A stretch of 64,000 nucleotides of DNA from Bacteroidales bacterium UBA5833 (GCA_002433025.1 DJGZ01000029.1:16381-80380), one strand, 5' to 3'. Positions 1-9,642 are shown, counted from the stretch's first letter. Made by a program: numbers and translations. Notes: generated from the letters alone by a model not told the origin.

Positions 1-878
1 ACGAAAAGGCATCCATCGATGAACATTACCTGGATATTACAGGCATGGACCGCTTTTTCGGTTCGGTGAAATGGTCGCATGAGCTGAGGCAACGGATTAT
101 CCGCGAAACCGGGCTTCCCATCTCGCTGGGCCTTTCGGTTAACAAAACCGTTTCAAAAATCGCAACCGGTCAGGCCAAACCCAACGGAGAACTGGAGATA
201 CCGCGCGAACGCGTGATGCCGTTTCTCAGTCCGCTATCCATCAGTAAAATCCCGGGGATTGGGGAAAAAACCTTTCACCTGCTGCGTTCGATGGGCATTG
301 CGAACATTGACACCCTCAGCCGCATGCCCGTAGAAATGGTGGAGCGCCTGCTGGGGAAAAACGGCATCATTATCTGGAAAAAGGCCAACGGCATTGACCC
401 CGCCCCCGTTGAACCCTATTCGGAGCGTAAATCCATCAGCAGCGAAACTACCTTTGAACAGGATACGATCAACATTGGCATGATCAATGATCTGTTACTG
501 AGGAAAGTAGAAAAGCTGGCCTGGGAACTGAGACGGAAGCAGAAACTCGCCTCCTGCGTTACGGTGAAGGTGCGTTATGCCAACTTCGACACCCACACCC
601 TTCAGCAACGCATTCCCTACACCGCCTTCGACCACATCCTGCTGCCGGTTACCCGCAGCCTGTTCAACCGGCTCTACCAGCGGCGCATGCTGATCCGGCT
701 GGTAGGCGTACGGTTCAGCCACCTGGTGAGCGGAGTGCAACAGATCAGCATGTTCGACGACTCTCCCGAAACCATCAGCCTTTACCAGGCGATGGACCGT
801 ATCCGCAACCGGTTTGGCCAACGCGCCGTCACCCGCGCCGCCGCCATGGGAACCGTTGTGGTTGAGGAAAACGAATGA
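1..878 (+). CDS. dinB: DNA polymerase IV-type Y-family polymerase, 5' end cut by window edge
   Basis: Translesion DNA polymerase. The frame is open from base 3 with no start codon. Bases 12-23 encode the catalytic SIDE motif, followed by HYLDITG, so about the first 100 residues of a normal DinB lie outside the window. A thumb-type helix-hairpin-helix (SKIPGIGEKTF) follows near base 240, and the rest fits the little-finger domain. The gene ends 55 bases before a short DnaE polymerase on the same strand. Such pairing is known for SOS-induced mutagenesis cassettes, so joint lesion bypass is inferred. No LexA box can be checked because the promoter is outside the window. A UmuC-like assignment is possible, but family membership is clear. 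Confidence 0.93.
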   Translation, partial: EKASIDEHYLDITGMDRFFGSVKWSHELRQRIIRETGLPISLGLSVNKTVSKIATGQAKPNGELEIPRERVMPFLSPLSISKIPGIGEKTFHLLRSMGIANIDTLSRMPVEMVERLLGKNGIIIWKKANGIDPAPVEPYSERKSISSETTFEQDTINIGMINDLLLRKVEKLAWELRRKQKLASCVTVKVRYANFDTHTLQQRIPYTAFDHILLPVTRSLFNRLYQRRMLIRLVGVRFSHLVSGVQQISMFDDSPETISLYQAMDRIRNRFGQRAVTRAAAMGTVVVEENE

Positions 879-933
879 TCAATGTAAAAATGTGAGAATA
901 CGAAAATGTAAAAATGAAGAAACGGAATAAGGA

Positions 934-3900
934 GTGGTAAGCGCGACAGGCATTCAATCCGGATTCTTTTCTTCAAAAACTCTGAATTTTCTGCACGTGC
1001 ACCTTTCATTTAACTCATATTACAGCCTGCGTTACGGCACAATAAGTATCGGGCAAATACCCGGCCTGGCCCTGGAAGCCGGGGCTGAAGCCGCCTTGCT
1101 GACCGACATCAACAATACATCGGGAACCATTGATTTTGTAAAGGCCTGTAAAAAATCCGGGATACGCCCCATGGCCGGAGTTGAATTCAGGGACGGGAAC
1201 CGCCTGCTTTACACCGGTATCGCAGAGAACAACCGCGGATTCAGGGAGTTGAACGATCTGCTGACCCGGAGCAACCTGCAGGGCACTCCCCTGCCCTGGC
1301 CGGCGCCGCCATTCCGCGACGTGCTGGTAATTTACCCTTTTGGCAGCAGGCAGGTTGCAGAAATGGCTGAAAATGAATTCACCGGGGTGAGCATCGCAGA
1401 TATAAACAAACTGCCACTGTCGGATTACCGCAAACACCCCGACAGATACCTCATCCACAATCCGGTAAGTTTCGCTGATGAGAAGGGATACGAACTGCAT
1501 CGCTATCTCAGGGCCATCGACAACAACATCCTGCTCAGCCGTCTTACCCCCGAAATGGTAGCCGGCGGCCACCACATGATGATCAGCCATGATGAACTGA
1601 GAAATATCTTTGCGGATTACCCCGGCCTGATCAGAAACACCGAACGGCTTACCGGGCGCTGCAGCATCGATTTCGACTATCATACCATCAAAAACAAAAA
1701 AACCTTTACCGGCAGCATGTACGATGATCGCCTGTTACTTGAGAAACTGGCGGCAGAAGGGCTGGCATACCGTTATGGAAAAAATAACCGGGAAGCTGCT
1801 GCACGTGTACGACATGAGCTCGACATTATCGACCGGCTGGGATTCGGCGCCTATTTCCTGATTACCTGGGACATTATCCGCTACTCCATGTCAAGGGGAT
1901 TTTATCATGTGGGGCGCGGCAGCGGAGCCAACAGCATCGTGGCTTACTGCCTCCGGATTACCGATGTGGATCCCATAGAACTGAACCTCTATTTTGAACG
2001 CTTCCTGAACCCCAGGCGCAGCAGCCCGCCCGACTTCGACATCGACTATTCATGGAAAGAGCGCGACGATGTGCTTGATTACATCTTCAAGCGTTACGGA
2101 CGCGAACATACGGCCCTGCTTGGCGCCACTTCCACCTTTAAGGGCAAATCGACACTGCGCGAGCTCGGCAAGGTCATGGGTTTACCCAAGGCCGAACTCG
2201 ACCGTCTGGTTGATGAACCTAACAACCCGCTGAATCAGGATAACATCACCCGACACATTGCAGAACTCGGCACCCGCATGACCGATTTTCCTAATATACG
2301 CAGCATACATGCCGGCGGGGTACTGATCTCGGAAGAGCCCATCACCTGCTACACGGCCCTTGACCTGCCCCCGAAATCCATGCCGGTTACCCAATGGGAT
2401 ATGTATGTAGCTGAAGACCTGCGATTTGAAAAACTGGACATCCTCAGTCAGCGCGGCATCGGGCATATCCGCGACTGTGTGGATATCATCAGGGCAAGCT
2501 CCGGCATCAGCATCGACATCCATCAGGTGGAAAAATTCAAGCAGGACGAAAGGGTTAAAACGCAACTCCGCAATGCCGAGACCAATGGCTGCTTTTACAT
2601 TGAAAGTCCGGCCATGCGCGGCCTCTTGAAAAAACTCCGCTGCGACAATTATCTGAGCCTGGTGGCAGCCAGCTCCATTATCCGCCCGGGGGTGGCCCGT
2701 TCGGGCATGATGCGCGAATATATCCGCCGTTTCCACGATCCCGGCGGATTTGAATATATACACCCCGTAATGAAAGAGCAACTCAGCGAAACTTACGGCG
2801 TAATGGTATATCAGGAAGATGTGCTGAAGATATGTCATCATTTCGCGGGGCTCGACCTGGCCGATGCCGATGTGCTGCGCCGTGCCATGAGTGGCAAGTA
2901 CCGTTCGAGGGTGGAGTTTCAGAAAATCATTGACAAGTTTTTCAGCAATTGCAGGGAGAAAGGGTATCCCGATGCCATCACCAACGAAGTCTGGCGACAG
3001 ATTGAGTCCTTCGCCGGATATTCATTCTCCAAAGCACACTCCGCTTCTTTCGCCGTGGAAAGCTATCAGAGCCTTTTCCTGAAAACTTATTTTCCGGTGG
3101 AATTTATGGTTGCAGTAATCAACAATTTCGGAGGTTTCTACCAGAGTTGGGTCTACTTCAACGAAGCCCGTCGCTGCGGGGCAACAATAGAATTACCCTG
3201 TATCAACAACAGCAACTACCTGAATACCCTGAACGTCAAAGCCATTTATATGGGATTTGTCCACATTTCGGGCCTTGAAAGCAGCGTCGCCGAAAACCTG
3301 CTGGCCGAACGTGCACGCAACGGCCCATACGCCGGGTTACACGATTTCATCGAAAGGGTTCATCCGGCCATGGAGCAACTGATCATCCTGATCCGAACAG
3401 GCGCCCTCCGGTTTACCGGCCTGGGAAAGCAACAACTGTTGTGGGAGGCTCATATGCTCACCGGCAAGAAACAGCCCGAACCGGCCGCGGTCCTTTTCAG
3501 ACAACCCGTCAGGCATTTCTCACTGCCCGCCCTGGTACACAACCCGCTCGAAGATGCCTACGACGAAATTGAACTGCTCGACTTCCCGGTCAGCATGACT
3601 TACTTCGATATGCTGCAAACCAGTTTCAGGGGCGAAATCAACGCCGGACAACTGGCTGCAAATACCGGCAGGACTGTGAGGATGGTGGGCGTGCTGGTAA
3701 CCATCAAATACGTTCGAACCATTAAAAACGAAATCATGCACTTCGCCACTTTTTTTGATCATGAAGGGGAGTTCTTCGACTCGGTGCATTTTCCCGATAT
3801 CGCGCGCGCTTTCCCTTTCAGAGGGAGGGGCATATACCTGCTGTTGGGAAAGGTTGTGGAAGAGTTTGGCTTTCCGTCTCTCGAAGTATCAAAAATGGCT

Positions 3901-3936
3901 AAACTCCCGATGAAAAGCGACCCCCGCTATACCTGA
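934..3936 (+). CDS. dnaE: DNA polymerase III alpha subunit, short DnaE type
   Basis: C-family replicative-type polymerase, 1000 residues from GTG 934, clearly shorter than the roughly 1160 of E. coli DnaE. It has an N-terminal PHP domain, then a palm with PDFDID at residues 366-371 (catalytic aspartates) after the LYFERFLNP segment. Fingers, helix-hairpin-helix and an OB-like C-terminal region follow. The start is uncertain. GTG 934 gives about 20 unrelated residues, while GTG 997 begins MHLSFNSYYSLRYGT, which lines up with the usual PHP beginning of Bacteroidota DnaE proteins. Placed 55 bases after the Y-family polymerase, it is more likely the accessory, error-prone DnaE than the main replicase; that role is inference. 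Confidence 0.9.
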   Translation: MVSATGIQSGFFSSKTLNFLHVHLSFNSYYSLRYGTISIGQIPGLALEAGAEAALLTDINNTSGTIDFVKACKKSGIRPMAGVEFRDGNRLLYTGIAENNRGFRELNDLLTRSNLQGTPLPWPAPPFRDVLVIYPFGSRQVAEMAENEFTGVSIADINKLPLSDYRKHPDRYLIHNPVSFADEKGYELHRYLRAIDNNILLSRLTPEMVAGGHHMMISHDELRNIFADYPGLIRNTERLTGRCSIDFDYHTIKNKKTFTGSMYDDRLLLEKLAAEGLAYRYGKNNREAAARVRHELDIIDRLGFGAYFLITWDIIRYSMSRGFYHVGRGSGANSIVAYCLRITDVDPIELNLYFERFLNPRRSSPPDFDIDYSWKERDDVLDYIFKRYGREHTALLGATSTFKGKSTLRELGKVMGLPKAELDRLVDEPNNPLNQDNITRHIAELGTRMTDFPNIRSIHAGGVLISEEPITCYTALDLPPKSMPVTQWDMYVAEDLRFEKLDILSQRGIGHIRDCVDIIRASSGISIDIHQVEKFKQDERVKTQLRNAETNGCFYIESPAMRGLLKKLRCDNYLSLVAASSIIRPGVARSGMMREYIRRFHDPGGFEYIHPVMKEQLSETYGVMVYQEDVLKICHHFAGLDLADADVLRRAMSGKYRSRVEFQKIIDKFFSNCREKGYPDAITNEVWRQIESFAGYSFSKAHSASFAVESYQSLFLKTYFPVEFMVAVINNFGGFYQSWVYFNEARRCGATIELPCINNSNYLNTLNVKAIYMGFVHISGLESSVAENLLAERARNGPYAGLHDFIERVHPAMEQLIILIRTGALRFTGLGKQQLLWEAHMLTGKKQPEPAAVLFRQPVRHFSLPALVHNPLEDAYDEIELLDFPVSMTYFDMLQTSFRGEINAGQLAANTGRTVRMVGVLVTIKYVRTIKNEIMHFATFFDHEGEFFDSVHFPDIARAFPFRGRGIYLLLGKVVEEFGFPSLEVSKMAKLPMKSDPRYT

Positions 3937-4051
3937 ACCACATAGTAACTGATTTCATAGTACTGAATATTCTCGCATCCAACATATTATCAATCACTTA
4001 AATTAAATTAAAATATTTTCCGGTTGAAAGACAAAGCACTGAAAAAGTCTT

Positions 4052-4262
4052 TATCTTTGCAGCGTCTAAAACCAGTGGATGTTTAATTCTTCTTCGGATA
4101 TTGTAAGGTAAATAACCCGGGCCTTAAGCCTGCGGTTATCCTTTTGCTCAATGCCGGCATTTCCCTGCCGGAATATTTAATTTAAATTTCTTTCAAACCA
4201 TCTGAAATCACCAACGGATTTGCCATAAATCCTGTAGGTATTTCAACAATCAATTTTAAACC
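4052..4262 (+). promoter_or_regulatory. Promoter and long structured leader of the methyltransferase gene
   Basis: The 326-base gap after dnaE holds no gene of normal size. TATCTTTG at 4052-4059 is an exact -7 box; no good -33 box at the usual distance was seen. Transcription would begin near 4065, leaving a leader of about 200 bases. The leader has a possible 10-codon ORF (4079-4111, MFNSSSDIVR), an ATAACC/GGTTAT stem just after it, and a CCGGCA/TGCCGG hairpin near 4155. No U-run follows the hairpins, so this is not a plain terminator. No known riboswitch was recognised. Confidence 0.5.
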
Positions 4263-5036
4263 ATGAGTAACGAAAATAAATCAATTCACGAATTTGATTT
4301 CAACCTGATCTGCGAATACTTTTCTGCAATTGAGCGGCAGGGACCAGGCAGTGCTGAGATGACGGTGAAAGCCCTCAGCTTCATCGAAAACCTGAACAAT
4401 GAATCACGCATTGCAGACCTGGGCTGCGGCACCGGAAGTCAGACCATAACACTGGCTCAGCACGGGCCGGGGCAAATCACCGCCATTGACCTCTTCCCTG
4501 CTTTTATTGACCATCTGAATCAGCATGCAGAAAAGTTGAAACTGCATGACAGGATTCGGGGTGTGGCAGGATCAATGGACAACCTGCCTTTTCAGGAAGC
4601 TTCGCTGGACCTGATCTGGTCGGAAGGCGCCATCTACAATATCGGCTTTGAGAAAGGCCTGAAATACTGGAAAAAGTTCCTTAAAACAGGAGGCTATGTG
4701 GCTGTAACTGAAGCATCCTGGTTCACCGGCAGCAGACCTGCTGAGATTGAAAAATTCTGGATGGATGCCTATCCTGAAATTGACACAATCCCCAATAAGG
4801 TCGCCTGCATACTGGAATCAGGCTATATGCCGGTAGCTGCATTTATTCTTCCTGAATACTGCTGGACAAAAAACTTCTATTTGCCGCAGGCAGCCGCGCA
4901 GAGAAATTTCCTCGAAAAGCACAAAGGCAATGCGACGGCCGAGTCGCTGATCAGGAACGAAATGCATGAAGCCCGACTTTATGACAAGTATAAAGCCTTT
5001 TACGGCTATGTATTCTATATCGGTAAAAAGATATAA
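4263..5036 (+). CDS. Class I SAM-dependent methyltransferase
   Basis: 257-residue cytoplasmic methyltransferase with a Rossmann SAM-binding fold. Motif I is ADLGCGTGS (about residues 55-63), followed by the acidic loop AIDLFPAF and the post-motif LDLIWSEGAIYNIGF. The C-terminal part (residues 150-257) is a helical and aromatic-rich lid that probably shapes the acceptor site. The substrate cannot be read from sequence; similar Bacteroidota proteins are annotated only as SAM-dependent methyltransferases. The gene stands alone: it has its own promoter and leader upstream and a strong terminator 68 bases downstream. Confidence 0.85.
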   Translation: MSNENKSIHEFDFNLICEYFSAIERQGPGSAEMTVKALSFIENLNNESRIADLGCGTGSQTITLAQHGPGQITAIDLFPAFIDHLNQHAEKLKLHDRIRGVAGSMDNLPFQEASLDLIWSEGAIYNIGFEKGLKYWKKFLKTGGYVAVTEASWFTGSRPAEIEKFWMDAYPEIDTIPNKVACILESGYMPVAAFILPEYCWTKNFYLPQAAAQRNFLEKHKGNATAESLIRNEMHEARLYDKYKAFYGYVFYIGKKI

Positions 5037-5103
5037 ATGAACGCTCCCTGAGATTTGCAACCGGAGTCCGGCAGCATTCTCCCTCTCATATGAGAATTAC
5101 TGA

Positions 5104-5140
5104 AGCGGAGAGGCGATGCAGGATCGCCTCTCCGCTTTTT
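5104..5140 (+). terminator. Intrinsic terminator after the methyltransferase gene
   Basis: Perfect 14-base-pair stem (AGCGGAGAGGCGAT at 5104-5117 with its complement at 5123-5136), 5-base loop, followed by TTTTT on the plus strand. There is no matching T-run on the other strand, so it acts rightward only. Confidence 0.92.
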
Positions 5141-5230
5141 AAACACTGAATGTGCGGAGTCCGGGTAACGCTCCGGATTATTCCGGACACCAGTTGTGAA
5201 TACCTGCTTCAAGAGCAGAAAAACAAGCTG

Positions 5231-5710
5231 TTAAGGTCTGCCCATCAGTTCTGTAAGCCTTGAGGCATGTTTCTGATTGTAAGTCTGCACATGGGCGATG
5301 TATGGCCCGAAGAACAGAATGCTGAGCAACAATCCGGTGGCCAGCGCTTTAAATTGTTTATGGCTGATGAGCACATAAAGTGCCCAGAACATACTCAGCG
5401 TCATTATAATATGCCCGGCATGAGCAAACAGATAGGTCCCCGTCCAGGGCAACACAAACATGGACAGGGTCCCAAGGTAATACACGGGCAATGTTGTCAG
5501 GACAAGCCAGACGTATTGTCCGCGGATAAAAAACACCGTGAAAAACAAGATAAACAGATAACACACCGGAGCGCATGAATTAAATGCAATCCAATCGGCT
5601 AAACCCAGTTTCAATCTGCCCAAAAAGAAATAGGTGCTGAAAAGTGTTACCCAAAACATTAATGCAGCCAGAACAATGCCGGCAGCCTTTTCCGATTTTG
5701 AAAGACTCAT
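5231..5710 (-). CDS. Small polytopic membrane protein of unknown function
   Basis: 159 residues with four to five hydrophobic spans (about residues 8-30, 42-62, 66-90, 94-115, 120-140) separated by short polar loops, so it is an inner-membrane protein. I do not recognise a family. Short basic segments (SKSEKA, ISHKQFK) suggest alternating loops. It lies convergent to the methyltransferase gene across a strong terminator. Upstream is a 386-base stretch with a candidate minus-strand promoter at 5985-5992, so a long leader is possible. Confidence 0.65.
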   Translation of the reverse strand: MSLSKSEKAAGIVLAALMFWVTLFSTYFFLGRLKLGLADWIAFNSCAPVCYLFILFFTVFFIRGQYVWLVLTTLPVYYLGTLSMFVLPWTGTYLFAHAGHIIMTLSMFWALYVLISHKQFKALATGLLLSILFFGPYIAHVQTYNQKHASRLTELMGRP

Positions 5711-6096
5711 TTGATAATAAATTAATAATCTGACAGATAAAATATTTAACGAACTTGGGCAGATTCCCTGTTAACTAATGCTCATGATCATACAACCGCA
5801 TGATCACTAAATCAGCGAGCACAAATGCAATTTATAATTGCCTGTGAAATAGGAAACAAGCAGGGATGCCCTCCCGGAGCAGTTCTCCGGACAGACCAAT
5901 CTGTAAGTTTGATACAGGATCAGCCCTCAGGCCAGGAGAAGTTTAAGGATTGTTTTCAAGAAAAGATGCTTTTTAATCTGATTGCAAATATATAAAAGGA
6001 ATAAAAGAAGATCAACAATTTATATTTATTGCATTAAATTCGTTAAACAAATAAATTTCAGGCAATTACCTCCAGTATAATGCACTGCAAAAAATT
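5711..6096 (-). promoter_or_regulatory. Gene-free stretch with candidate promoter and structured leader RNA
   Basis: No protein gene is visible. On the minus strand TATATTTG (plus 5985-5992) is an exact -7 box, with GTTG on the minus strand (plus 6013-6016) 20 bases upstream. A transcript starting near 5978 would run about 270 bases before the membrane protein start. It contains a TTCTCC/GGAGAA stem enclosing CTGTA/TACAG, a GC-rich GGGCAT/CCC segment, and a GATCAT/ATGATC hairpin flanked by GCTC/GAGC (plus about 5780-5820). This could be a regulatory leader or a separate small RNA. No known RNA family was recognised with confidence. Confidence 0.4.
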
Positions 6097-9033
6097 TCAG
6101 GATATGAATTTTGAGATGGTTTCCAACAGATCATCCTTACGTATTGGTTTGGCCAGATACTCGTCACAACCGGCTTCTTCACTCCTCTCCCGTTCTCCCG
6201 CCATTGCAAATGCTGTCTGGGCAATCACGGGCAGGCCTGGCCTGAGTTTTTTGATTTCGCGGGTGGCTTCATAACCGTTCAGCACCGGCAACTCAATATC
6301 CATCAGTACCAGGTTGATAGATGAATCGGTTTTGCACATCTCTACTGCCCGCCTTCCATTAGCGGCACGGATTACCCTGGCATTCATTTTCTCAAGCAAC
6401 GAGCTGATGTAGAAATAATTGGTATCAACATCCTCAACTACAAGAATACATTTATCGCTTAAATCCGGCCGGTGAGTTCCGGAGCTCTTCAGTGTTTGTA
6501 GCTTCGTATTTGCCTGCATCTTTTTCAGCGGTAAGGTAAACCAAAATGTAGAACCTTCGTCAGGAAAGGAATCCAGCCATATCTTTCCACCCAGCATTTC
6601 AACCAGATTCTTCGAAATAGTCAATCCAAGCCCTGTACCGCTGATGTTGCGGGAAACAGTTTCTTTTACCTGCCCGAATCGTTCAAACACAAGTTTTTGA
6701 TACTCTTCGGGGATTCCGATACCGGAATCGCGGACATAAAATAAAAGTTTACCGCTGTCAATCCGGTAACCTGTTTCAATAAATCCTTCATCGGTAAATT
6801 TGATGGCATTTCCGATCAGATTCGAGAGCACCTGCTTTATTCGGATGGTATCCGTATGCACCATAAATGAAGTATCCGGAATTCCTTTCTGAATGTAAAA
6901 CATAACATGTGTTTTACCTTGCCGGTCAAGTTCCTGCCTGAAAGTAAGTTCAATTTCATCCATTAAAGCATTGATGTCGCAATCAGATAAAACCAGTTGC
7001 AACTGTCCGGCTTCCATTTTTGAGATATCAATAATATCATTTACCAGATGAAGCAGGCTGTCGCCACTTTTAATGATGGCATCCAGGAAACGGTCTTTCT
7101 CATCGCGCCCGAGTTCTGCGTCCTGCAGCATTTCGGCAAATCCCACAATGGCATTCATGGGTGTACGCAGGTCGTGCGACATATTTGACAGAAAGAGGCT
7201 CTTGAGGCGATCCGATTCCTCAGCTTTAAGTTTAGCTTCACGAAGGGCTTCTTCGGCCTGCAACCTGAAAGATGCAAGTGCAAAAAGGTTAATGAAACGC
7301 TGTACCACAGCAATAGATTCCTGACTGTATGGTTTGTCGCTGTTTGCAAGTATTATCAATGCATCCGAGTGCTTGTCAATTACAGCAGGTACACTGAGCA
7401 GCCTTAAAATGTCAACCGATTGCCGGGTAATACAAGGGAGTGCTCCCTTGAAGTTTATATCGTTCCTGATTTCCGGCCCTGTAGTGTCCATAAACTGCCC
7501 GAAAATGCTTTCTTTTAGCCGTTCAGGCGTTACCAGCAAGCCATCCGAAACTTCATCCCCGCCGGAATGGCAGTATATCCTGAATTTCCCACTCTTATCA
7601 TGAGTTAAAAGATATGATAATCTGCTACCGGTAAAACTGGCCAGGTGAGATTGAATCATCCGGGCAAGTTGAGGGAGCCTGATACGACCTTTTAACAAAT
7701 CAAGGCCGGCGGAAGCGATCACCTGATTAACAGCCAGTTCTCTTTGAAGTTTTTCGTCAGAAGTCTTCAGGTTGGTAATATCAGTAATCAGCCCTTCGAT
7801 ACGAACAGGAAATCCATTACTGTCATATATCGCCCGCCCGCTTTCCTGCACCCATTTTACCCGGCCATTGCGGGCAACTATATGATAATCTATTCTGTAA
7901 AAATTATGATGCTGCAAAGCAGTCTGTATCTCAGCCCACACTCTTTCCCTGTCTTCAGCAAGTATGAGACTGTTGAATTCGATCTGCCCTCTCCCGGTAA
8001 GTTCATCAGCCCTGTATCCCAACAGTCGCTTACAGCCGGGACTGACATATTCCATTGTCCAGCGCCGTTCGTTCAGGCAGCGAAATGCCATGCCCGGGAT
8101 GTTTTTCAGCAAATTTTCTGTGATAACCCGATATTCATTCAGCGCTGATTCATTTTTTATTCTTTCAGTGATATCAATGGAATATTGTACAACCAGCCAG
8201 GGTTTCCCTTTATCGTCCGGCAACGGGTATCCAAATACTTCATGGATTACTTTTTCTCCGTTAAGTTTTTCGTAGGTATGCTCCACTCTCACCGGCGAGC
8301 CGGTTGATCTGACTGCAGCATGGATACAATTTGAAACATCTCCGGCACAAAATGCCGGTTTATGACGCATATTGCATCCTGAACTCTTCAATGAGTATTC
8401 AAAGTCTCTGGCTGCAGTATTGCTGATAACGATCTTTCCTGAAGATATATCAATCAGATAAAAGGGATGCGTAAGCGCTTCAATTATACTAAACAGTACA
8501 CCGCCGTCTGTTCTTTTTTGGCCAATGACCATACTTAACTCATTATCAATACCTTCTGTTTCAATAGGATTAATTCCTGCAGAAGCTCTAATAACAGGTC
8601 GATCGGTTTGCTGTGGCCGGATTGTAAAAGTAAAATATCCTGAATGCACACCCTGCAATGTTGATATTATTACTTCTGCATAAGTATTGTTATCAGGGAG
8701 TCCGATCTTCATTGATAGTTCATGCCCTTCGATATTATTAAGTTTTTCCCTGAAAACCGGCAGGTCTCCGGCCGGAATCCTGAGTATAGTCCCGAAGACA
8801 GACCGGCTGACAAGTTGATTTTCTGATTTCGAAAATAATTCGGAGACCTTTTTACTATGAAAAAGCACTCTGAAGTTTTTGTCGGTAATAACAAAGGCTT
8901 CTGGATGACCACTGATCAGCGCTGCCACAAATTCACGGCTAAATCCATGATCCGGCTCCAACGGCAATACTGATAAAGAAGGCCTGCCTTCCCGTTCTGA
9001 AGCCGAAGCTCTTCCTTTACCAGTCTTTTTCAT
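6097..9033 (-). CDS. Hybrid sensor histidine kinase (PAS-PAS-PAS-GAF-like-HisKA-HATPase-REC)
   Basis: 978-residue one-piece two-component protein. There is no signal peptide or membrane span, so the sensor is cytosolic. PAS-like domains lie at about residues 35-140, 180-300 and 305-435. The second has a cysteine/histidine-rich loop (CNMRHKPAFC). A GAF-like region follows (about 440-590), then a coiled coil and HisKA with phospho-acceptor His620 in SHDLRTP. The HATPase region has DSGIGIP and GTGLGLTISKNL. The C-terminal receiver has phospho-acceptor Asp912 in LMDIELP and the conserved KPI lysine. No HTH output domain is fused. A stand-alone receiver at 45011-45418 is strikingly similar to its REC domain. 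The ligand is unknown. Confidence 0.92.
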   Translation of the reverse strand: MKKTGKGRASASEREGRPSLSVLPLEPDHGFSREFVAALISGHPEAFVITDKNFRVLFHSKKVSELFSKSENQLVSRSVFGTILRIPAGDLPVFREKLNNIEGHELSMKIGLPDNNTYAEVIISTLQGVHSGYFTFTIRPQQTDRPVIRASAGINPIETEGIDNELSMVIGQKRTDGGVLFSIIEALTHPFYLIDISSGKIVISNTAARDFEYSLKSSGCNMRHKPAFCAGDVSNCIHAAVRSTGSPVRVEHTYEKLNGEKVIHEVFGYPLPDDKGKPWLVVQYSIDITERIKNESALNEYRVITENLLKNIPGMAFRCLNERRWTMEYVSPGCKRLLGYRADELTGRGQIEFNSLILAEDRERVWAEIQTALQHHNFYRIDYHIVARNGRVKWVQESGRAIYDSNGFPVRIEGLITDITNLKTSDEKLQRELAVNQVIASAGLDLLKGRIRLPQLARMIQSHLASFTGSRLSYLLTHDKSGKFRIYCHSGGDEVSDGLLVTPERLKESIFGQFMDTTGPEIRNDINFKGALPCITRQSVDILRLLSVPAVIDKHSDALIILANSDKPYSQESIAVVQRFINLFALASFRLQAEEALREAKLKAEESDRLKSLFLSNMSHDLRTPMNAIVGFAEMLQDAELGRDEKDRFLDAIIKSGDSLLHLVNDIIDISKMEAGQLQLVLSDCDINALMDEIELTFRQELDRQGKTHVMFYIQKGIPDTSFMVHTDTIRIKQVLSNLIGNAIKFTDEGFIETGYRIDSGKLLFYVRDSGIGIPEEYQKLVFERFGQVKETVSRNISGTGLGLTISKNLVEMLGGKIWLDSFPDEGSTFWFTLPLKKMQANTKLQTLKSSGTHRPDLSDKCILVVEDVDTNYFYISSLLEKMNARVIRAANGRRAVEMCKTDSSINLVLMDIELPVLNGYEATREIKKLRPGLPVIAQTAFAMAGERERSEEAGCDEYLAKPIRKDDLLETISKFIS

Positions 9034-9485
9034 CAGCGTAAATTATAGAATGATTTTGTAATATCTGGCTATTTCTGACACAGAATCAGTTTCAGTGAAC
9101 CAGGTAATTACAACAATAACATCGGATTATTGTTTCAGTATATCGTATCATAAAGATAATGAAAATATAGTCAATTTAGTACAATATCTGATTATTTTAT
9201 CAGCCCTTTTGCGGAGTAACTCAGCTTTATTGACTCTCATGAGATACATTCTGAAAACATTGAAGTATTCCGTGAAATGTATTAATTGTCAGTGAATAAA
9301 AGAAAGAAAATGCATTATAACTTATACTTTTGTATACTCTCTGCAAATCAACGAATTAACAAGCTATCCTCAGGCCTTATACCCCTGAAAATGGCTTCAG
9401 GAATCAGCAAATCAATATCAAAGAGTAATAATTGCGAATAAAGCCAGTTACGCAGGAATCTTAAGAGTATAATAAATTTTTTCAC
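9034..9485. other. Intergenic stretch without a recognised gene
   Basis: AT-rich stretch between the leftward kinase gene and the rightward FMN-riboswitch operon. TACTTTTG at 9325-9332 is a plus-strand -7-type box that could start a short transcript across the nested inverted repeat. A short open frame at 9095-9295 has no recognisable features and is not called. Confidence 0.4.
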
Positions 9486-9594
9486 TGTTGTCCGGTTAAA
9501 TTATAAGATTACCTTCGGTGAGCCCGCCTGATAGTACCGGGAGAGTTCTCCGAAGGTAATCTCATTACTCCTTCCAAAGGTTCGCCGGACAACA
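9486..9594. repeat. Nested inverted repeat upstream of the FMN-riboswitch promoter
   Basis: Outer arms TGTTGTCCGG (9486-9495) and CCGGACAACA (9585-9594) are perfect 10-base complements. Inner arms AGATTACCTTCGG (9506-9518) and its complement (9550-9562) are a perfect 13-base pair. A third copy of TGTTGTCCGG occurs at 9838-9847, on the far side of the riboswitch. There is no T-run on either side, so it is not an ordinary terminator. It may be an operator, a small structured RNA or a mobile-element remnant. Confidence 0.6.
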
Positions 9595-9607
9595 ATGAAA
9601 TTTTATA

Positions 9608-9638
9608 CTTGCATCCGGGAAAAATATCTTTACTTTTG
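9608..9638 (+). promoter_or_regulatory. Promoter of the FMN-riboswitch operon
   Basis: CTTG (9608-9611), 19-base spacer, TACTTTTG (9631-9638). Transcription would start about 5-7 bases later, placing the 5' end right at the first strand of the riboswitch. Confidence 0.7.
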
Positions 9639-9642
9639 CCGC

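Noticed and set aside
2182..2841. Open frame of 219 codons on the minus strand opposite dnaE
   Set aside because: Fully inside dnaE on the opposite strand, with no motif; explained by codon bias of the real gene.
9486..9594. Nested inverted repeat as a small transposable element
   Set aside because: No target-site duplication or related copy seen within the window; listed as a repeat of unknown role instead.
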